A DNA stretch of 8,488 bases from JBGOTP01 sp041476545 (GTDB lineage Bacteria > Acidobacteriota > Vicinamibacteria > Vicinamibacterales > CAVVIG01), in the NCBI GenBank assembly GCA_041476545.1, contig JBGOTP010000231.1:1-8488 (forward strand), written 5' to 3'. Both the position numbers and the translations under genes were made by a program. Numbering within the stretch: position 1 is the first letter of the stretch; each line of letters starts with the position of its first letter. Under the pieces are notes generated by a model. That model saw only the letters and a list, made by a program, of their open reading frames with translations, had not been told where the DNA came from and ran no database searches. This document shows, one piece after another, positions 6,963 to 8,488 of the stretch.

Positions 6963-6980
6963 CTGAAGAGTTTCTGAAGA
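6963..6980. promoter_or_regulatory. 7-4-7 direct repeat, candidate response-regulator operator between divergent units
   Basis: CTGAAGA at 6963-6969 and again at 6974-6980, separated by GTTT, giving an exact 11-bp period. This is the geometry of PhoB/OmpR-family sites (a pho box is two 7-mers with a 4-bp spacer), though the 7-mer differs from the pho sequence. It lies in the 117-bp gap between the porin and the small Cys-rich gene and ends one base before a TTGACA facing rightward. Leftward, a weak TACGAT (-10-like, 6935-6940) sits 22 nt away. A shared two-component control of both units is an inference; no regulator gene is in the window. Confidence 0.45.
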
Positions 6981-6981
6981 T

Positions 6982-7010
6982 TTGACACGCCCGCCCAACT
7001 CCGCCATCCT
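6982..7010 (+). promoter_or_regulatory. Candidate sigma70-type promoter for the rightward unit
   Basis: A perfect TTGACA at 6982-6987 is followed, after 17 nt, by CATCCT at 7005-7010, which is a poor -10 (three of six matches). The expected transcription start falls at about 7017, the GTG of the next gene. A weak -10 next to an operator-like repeat would fit an activator-dependent promoter. This is based on pattern only. Confidence 0.35.
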
Positions 7011-7016
7011 TGAATC

Positions 7017-7427
7017 GTGACGTTGCTCTGGAAGCAGGTCGGATCGCTTGCCGGCCTGCTCGCGCTCGTGGGCGCGCTGTGGACACCCTGTGCCGGTTGG
7101 CAGGCGACCGCGGAAGCGCGGTTGACGTGCTGCATAGCCAACGGTGAGTGTCCCATGCAGCAGTCCGACTCCTCCAGCGCCACCCCGCATGTCCGAGTAA
7201 CGCAGGCCGCGGCTGACAGTTGTTGTGCGGCGGCAGAGGGCTCTCGGTCCGGCTCCCCCGCTTCTTCGTCATTCGCCGCGTTGCCCGCGACGCTGGTCGC
7301 CATCAACACGCCGGCGGGCGCACTCCCTCCAGACCTCGCCGATGCCCGTTCGGCGTGGCGCATCCTCGACACTCTTCCAACGACGCCTGTCCCCAGGCAT
7401 CTCCTGCTCTCGGTCTTCCTCGTCTAG
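7017..7427 (+). CDS. Small secreted Cys-rich protein, possible periplasmic metal binder
   Basis: A 136-residue protein that I do not recognise as a named family. Residues about 8-24 are hydrophobic (LAGLLALVGALW), fitting a signal peptide. The mature part has Cys38-Cys39, then Cys45-Pro-Met47 (a CC-x5-C-P-M arrangement) and a second pair Cys69-Cys70; Cys25 lies near the probable cleavage site. The middle is low-complexity Ser/Ala/Pro. The end is a hydrophobic tail, HLLLSVFLV (128-136), after a Pro/Thr-rich stretch. Paired Cys with CxM suits a soft-metal ligand set, but disulfides are equally possible. The start is GTG at 7017-7019; no Shine-Dalgarno is visible, and the predicted transcription start coincides with the GTG, so it may be leaderless. 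It is divergent from the porin and lies 99 nt before a second RND pump, probably co-transcribed with it. That it is a real gene is supported by the signal peptide, the Cys pattern and its fit in the divergent gap. Confidence 0.65.
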   Translation: MTLLWKQVGSLAGLLALVGALWTPCAGWQATAEARLTCCIANGECPMQQSDSSSATPHVRVTQAAADSCCAAAEGSRSGSPASSSFAALPATLVAINTPAGALPPDLADARSAWRILDTLPTTPVPRHLLLSVFLV

Positions 7428-7450
7428 TCACTGACGTCGTGGTGTGTCTG

Positions 7451-7472
7451 CCTGGGCGCTGGTGCGTCCAGG
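7451..7472 (+). other. Intergenic hairpin between the Cys-rich gene and the second pump
   Basis: CCTGGGCGC (7451-7459) and GCGTCCAGG (7464-7472) can pair over nine positions, including one G-T wobble, around a TGGT loop. There is no T-run after it, so it is not a standard intrinsic terminator. It could slow transcription, protect or process the mRNA, or set the relative level of the two genes. In GC-rich DNA such a hairpin can also arise by chance. Confidence 0.35.
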
Positions 7473-7513
7473 TGCGCTCACGCGTGGCGCGCGTTCACGT
7501 GCGTCACCTCACG

Positions 7514-7517
7514 AAGG
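7514..7517 (+). promoter_or_regulatory. Ribosome binding site supporting the GTG start of the second pump
   Basis: AAGG (within ACGAAGG, 7511-7517) lies 9 nt before the GTG at 7527-7529. An in-frame TGA at 7521-7523 rules out any earlier start. Confidence 0.55.
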
Positions 7518-7526
7518 TCGTGACCT

Positions 7527-8488
7527 GTGATCAACCGGCTGATTGAACTCGCGCTCCGGAACCGATTCCTCGTCGTCGCCGCGTATCTCGGCCTCGCGGG
7601 ATGGGGCTATTGGGCGCTGACCGCAACGCCCATCGACGCCATCCCTGATCTGTCCGACAACCAGGTCATCGTGTTCACCGACTGGCAGGGCCACAGCCCG
7701 CAGGAAGTCGAAGACCAGGTCACCTATCCGATGACGGTCAACCTTCAGGGGCTGGCCGGCGTGCGCGTGGTGCGATCGCAATCGGCGTTCGGCTTCTCGA
7801 TGATCTACGTCGTCTTTCAGGACAACATCGATCTCTATTTCGCCCGCGCACGCGTGCTCGAACGCATGAGCCTCGTGACGAAAACGCTGCCGGCCGGCGT
7901 CGCGCCAACGCTTGGTCCGGACGCCACCGGTGTCGGTCATGTCTTCTGGTACACCCTCGAAAGCCCGACCCGCTCGCTGCGCGAGCTGCGCACCCTTCAG
8001 GACTGGTTCGTTCGGTATCAGTTGAATGCCGTCCCAGGTGTTGCGGAAGTGGCGTCGGTCGGCGGCTTCGTCCAGCAGTACCAGATCGACGTCGATCCGA
8101 ACCGCCTGCGCTCCTACAACCTTCCCTTGAGCGCCGTGGTGAGTGCCGTTCGCGACAGCAACATGAACGTCGGCGGGAACGTGCTCGAATCGAACGGCGC
8201 CTGGCTGATGGTGCGCGGCGTCGGACTGATCGAATCAGTCGACGATGTCAAACGGATTCCCATCAGAGCGGCCGGCGGCGTGCCAGTGTACGTCGATCAG
8301 GTGGCCAACGTGCACGTGGGCGACGCCTTTCGCGTGGCGTCGCTCGTGAAGGGCACCAGGGAAGCCGTTGGAGGCGTCGTGGTGGCCCGAACCGGCGTCA
8401 ACACGAAGGAAGTGATCGACGCCGTCAAGGCCCGGATCGCGCAGATTCGACCCGGCCTTCCGCCTGATGTGACGGTCGTCCCGTTTTA
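7527..8488 (+). CDS. Second heavy-metal efflux RND pump (CusA/CzcA family), 3'-truncated by window edge
   Basis: The first 320 residues of an HME-RND permease that should be about 1030-1060 residues long. TM1 lies at about 14-32. The periplasmic porter domain follows, with DAIPDLSDNQVIVF (38-51), QVTYPMT, LGPDATGVG, TLQDWFVRYQL and EVASVGG, all at the places expected from CusA. The window ends just after VTVVPF, shortly before the YDR motif and TM2. The start is GTG at 7527-7529, forced by an in-frame stop two codons upstream and supported by AAGG; the first in-frame ATG comes after TM1 and would delete it. Compared with the leftward pump it has V-F-W-Y-T in place of I-Y-Q-Y-A after the G-V-G/S-M-G region, so the two are distinct paralogues and not a recent duplication. 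No adaptor gene precedes it, so its partner should lie beyond the window edge. The TM4 and metal-site residues are not visible, so the metal cannot be judged. Confidence 0.93.
   Translation, partial: MINRLIELALRNRFLVVAAYLGLAGWGYWALTATPIDAIPDLSDNQVIVFTDWQGHSPQEVEDQVTYPMTVNLQGLAGVRVVRSQSAFGFSMIYVVFQDNIDLYFARARVLERMSLVTKTLPAGVAPTLGPDATGVGHVFWYTLESPTRSLRELRTLQDWFVRYQLNAVPGVAEVASVGGFVQQYQIDVDPNRLRSYNLPLSAVVSAVRDSNMNVGGNVLESNGAWLMVRGVGLIESVDDVKRIPIRAAGGVPVYVDQVANVHVGDAFRVASLVKGTREAVGGVVVARTGVNTKEVIDAVKARIAQIRPGLPPDVTVVPF

Noticed and set aside
6900..7190. 97-codon N-terminal extension of the porin frame
   Set aside because: It crosses the control region and overlaps the divergent gene, lacks a signal at its start, and would bury a clear signal peptide and ribosome site at 6899.
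7509..7940. 143-codon minus-strand frame near the right end
   Set aside because: Antisense to the N-terminus of the second pump, whose TM1 and porter motifs are unmistakable on the plus strand.

Overview
The window is high-GC DNA with tightly packed genes. It comes from a Gram-negative bacterium: there are signal peptides, a beta-barrel outer-membrane protein and RND pumps. The carboxypeptidase-regulatory-like domain at the N-terminus of the outer-membrane protein, the YVTN propeller and the overall style are what I would expect from Acidobacteriota, perhaps Vicinamibacteria. That placement is an inference; there is no rRNA gene here. No RNA genes, CRISPR arrays, insertion sequences or tRNAs were seen.

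The layout is two divergent transcription units around a 117-bp control region (6900-7016). The leftward unit (minus strand) runs in order: an OprB-like outer-membrane porin fused to an N-terminal regulatory-like domain (5250-6899), a secreted YVTN beta-propeller (4032-5219), an unusually short periplasmic adaptor (3343-4041), a CusA/CzcA-type heavy-metal RND pump (212-3346), and the start of a probable lipoprotein with a YtkA/FixH-like beginning (1-204, cut by the window edge). Gaps are 30 nt or less, and two junctions overlap by 10 and 4 nt, so this looks like one translationally coupled operon. The rightward unit holds a small secreted Cys-rich protein (7017-7427) and, 99 nt later, the first 320 residues of a second HME-type RND pump (7527 to the window edge).

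The theme is export or handling of a soft metal, most likely Cu(I) or Ag(I), in the periplasm. The clues are CusA-like methionines in the pump, an MxxMxxM motif in the porin's N-terminal domain, CC/CxM motifs in the small protein, and His/Met clusters plus a Cys-His C-terminus in the propeller. The standout point is architectural. The leftward operon has an RND pump but no TolC-type outer-membrane factor, and its adaptor appears to lack the lipoyl and helical-hairpin domains that normally reach TolC. A porin and a beta-propeller are encoded where the TolC factor would be expected. This may be a non-canonical RND-adaptor-propeller-porin export system.

The control region carries a 7-4-7 direct repeat with 11-bp spacing, the geometry used by PhoB/OmpR-class response regulators, next to a perfect TTGACA. 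Five of the seven genes use GTG or TTG starts. At the lipoprotein start, a 10-bp sequence repeated with an 11-bp period appears to have pushed an original ATG out of frame.
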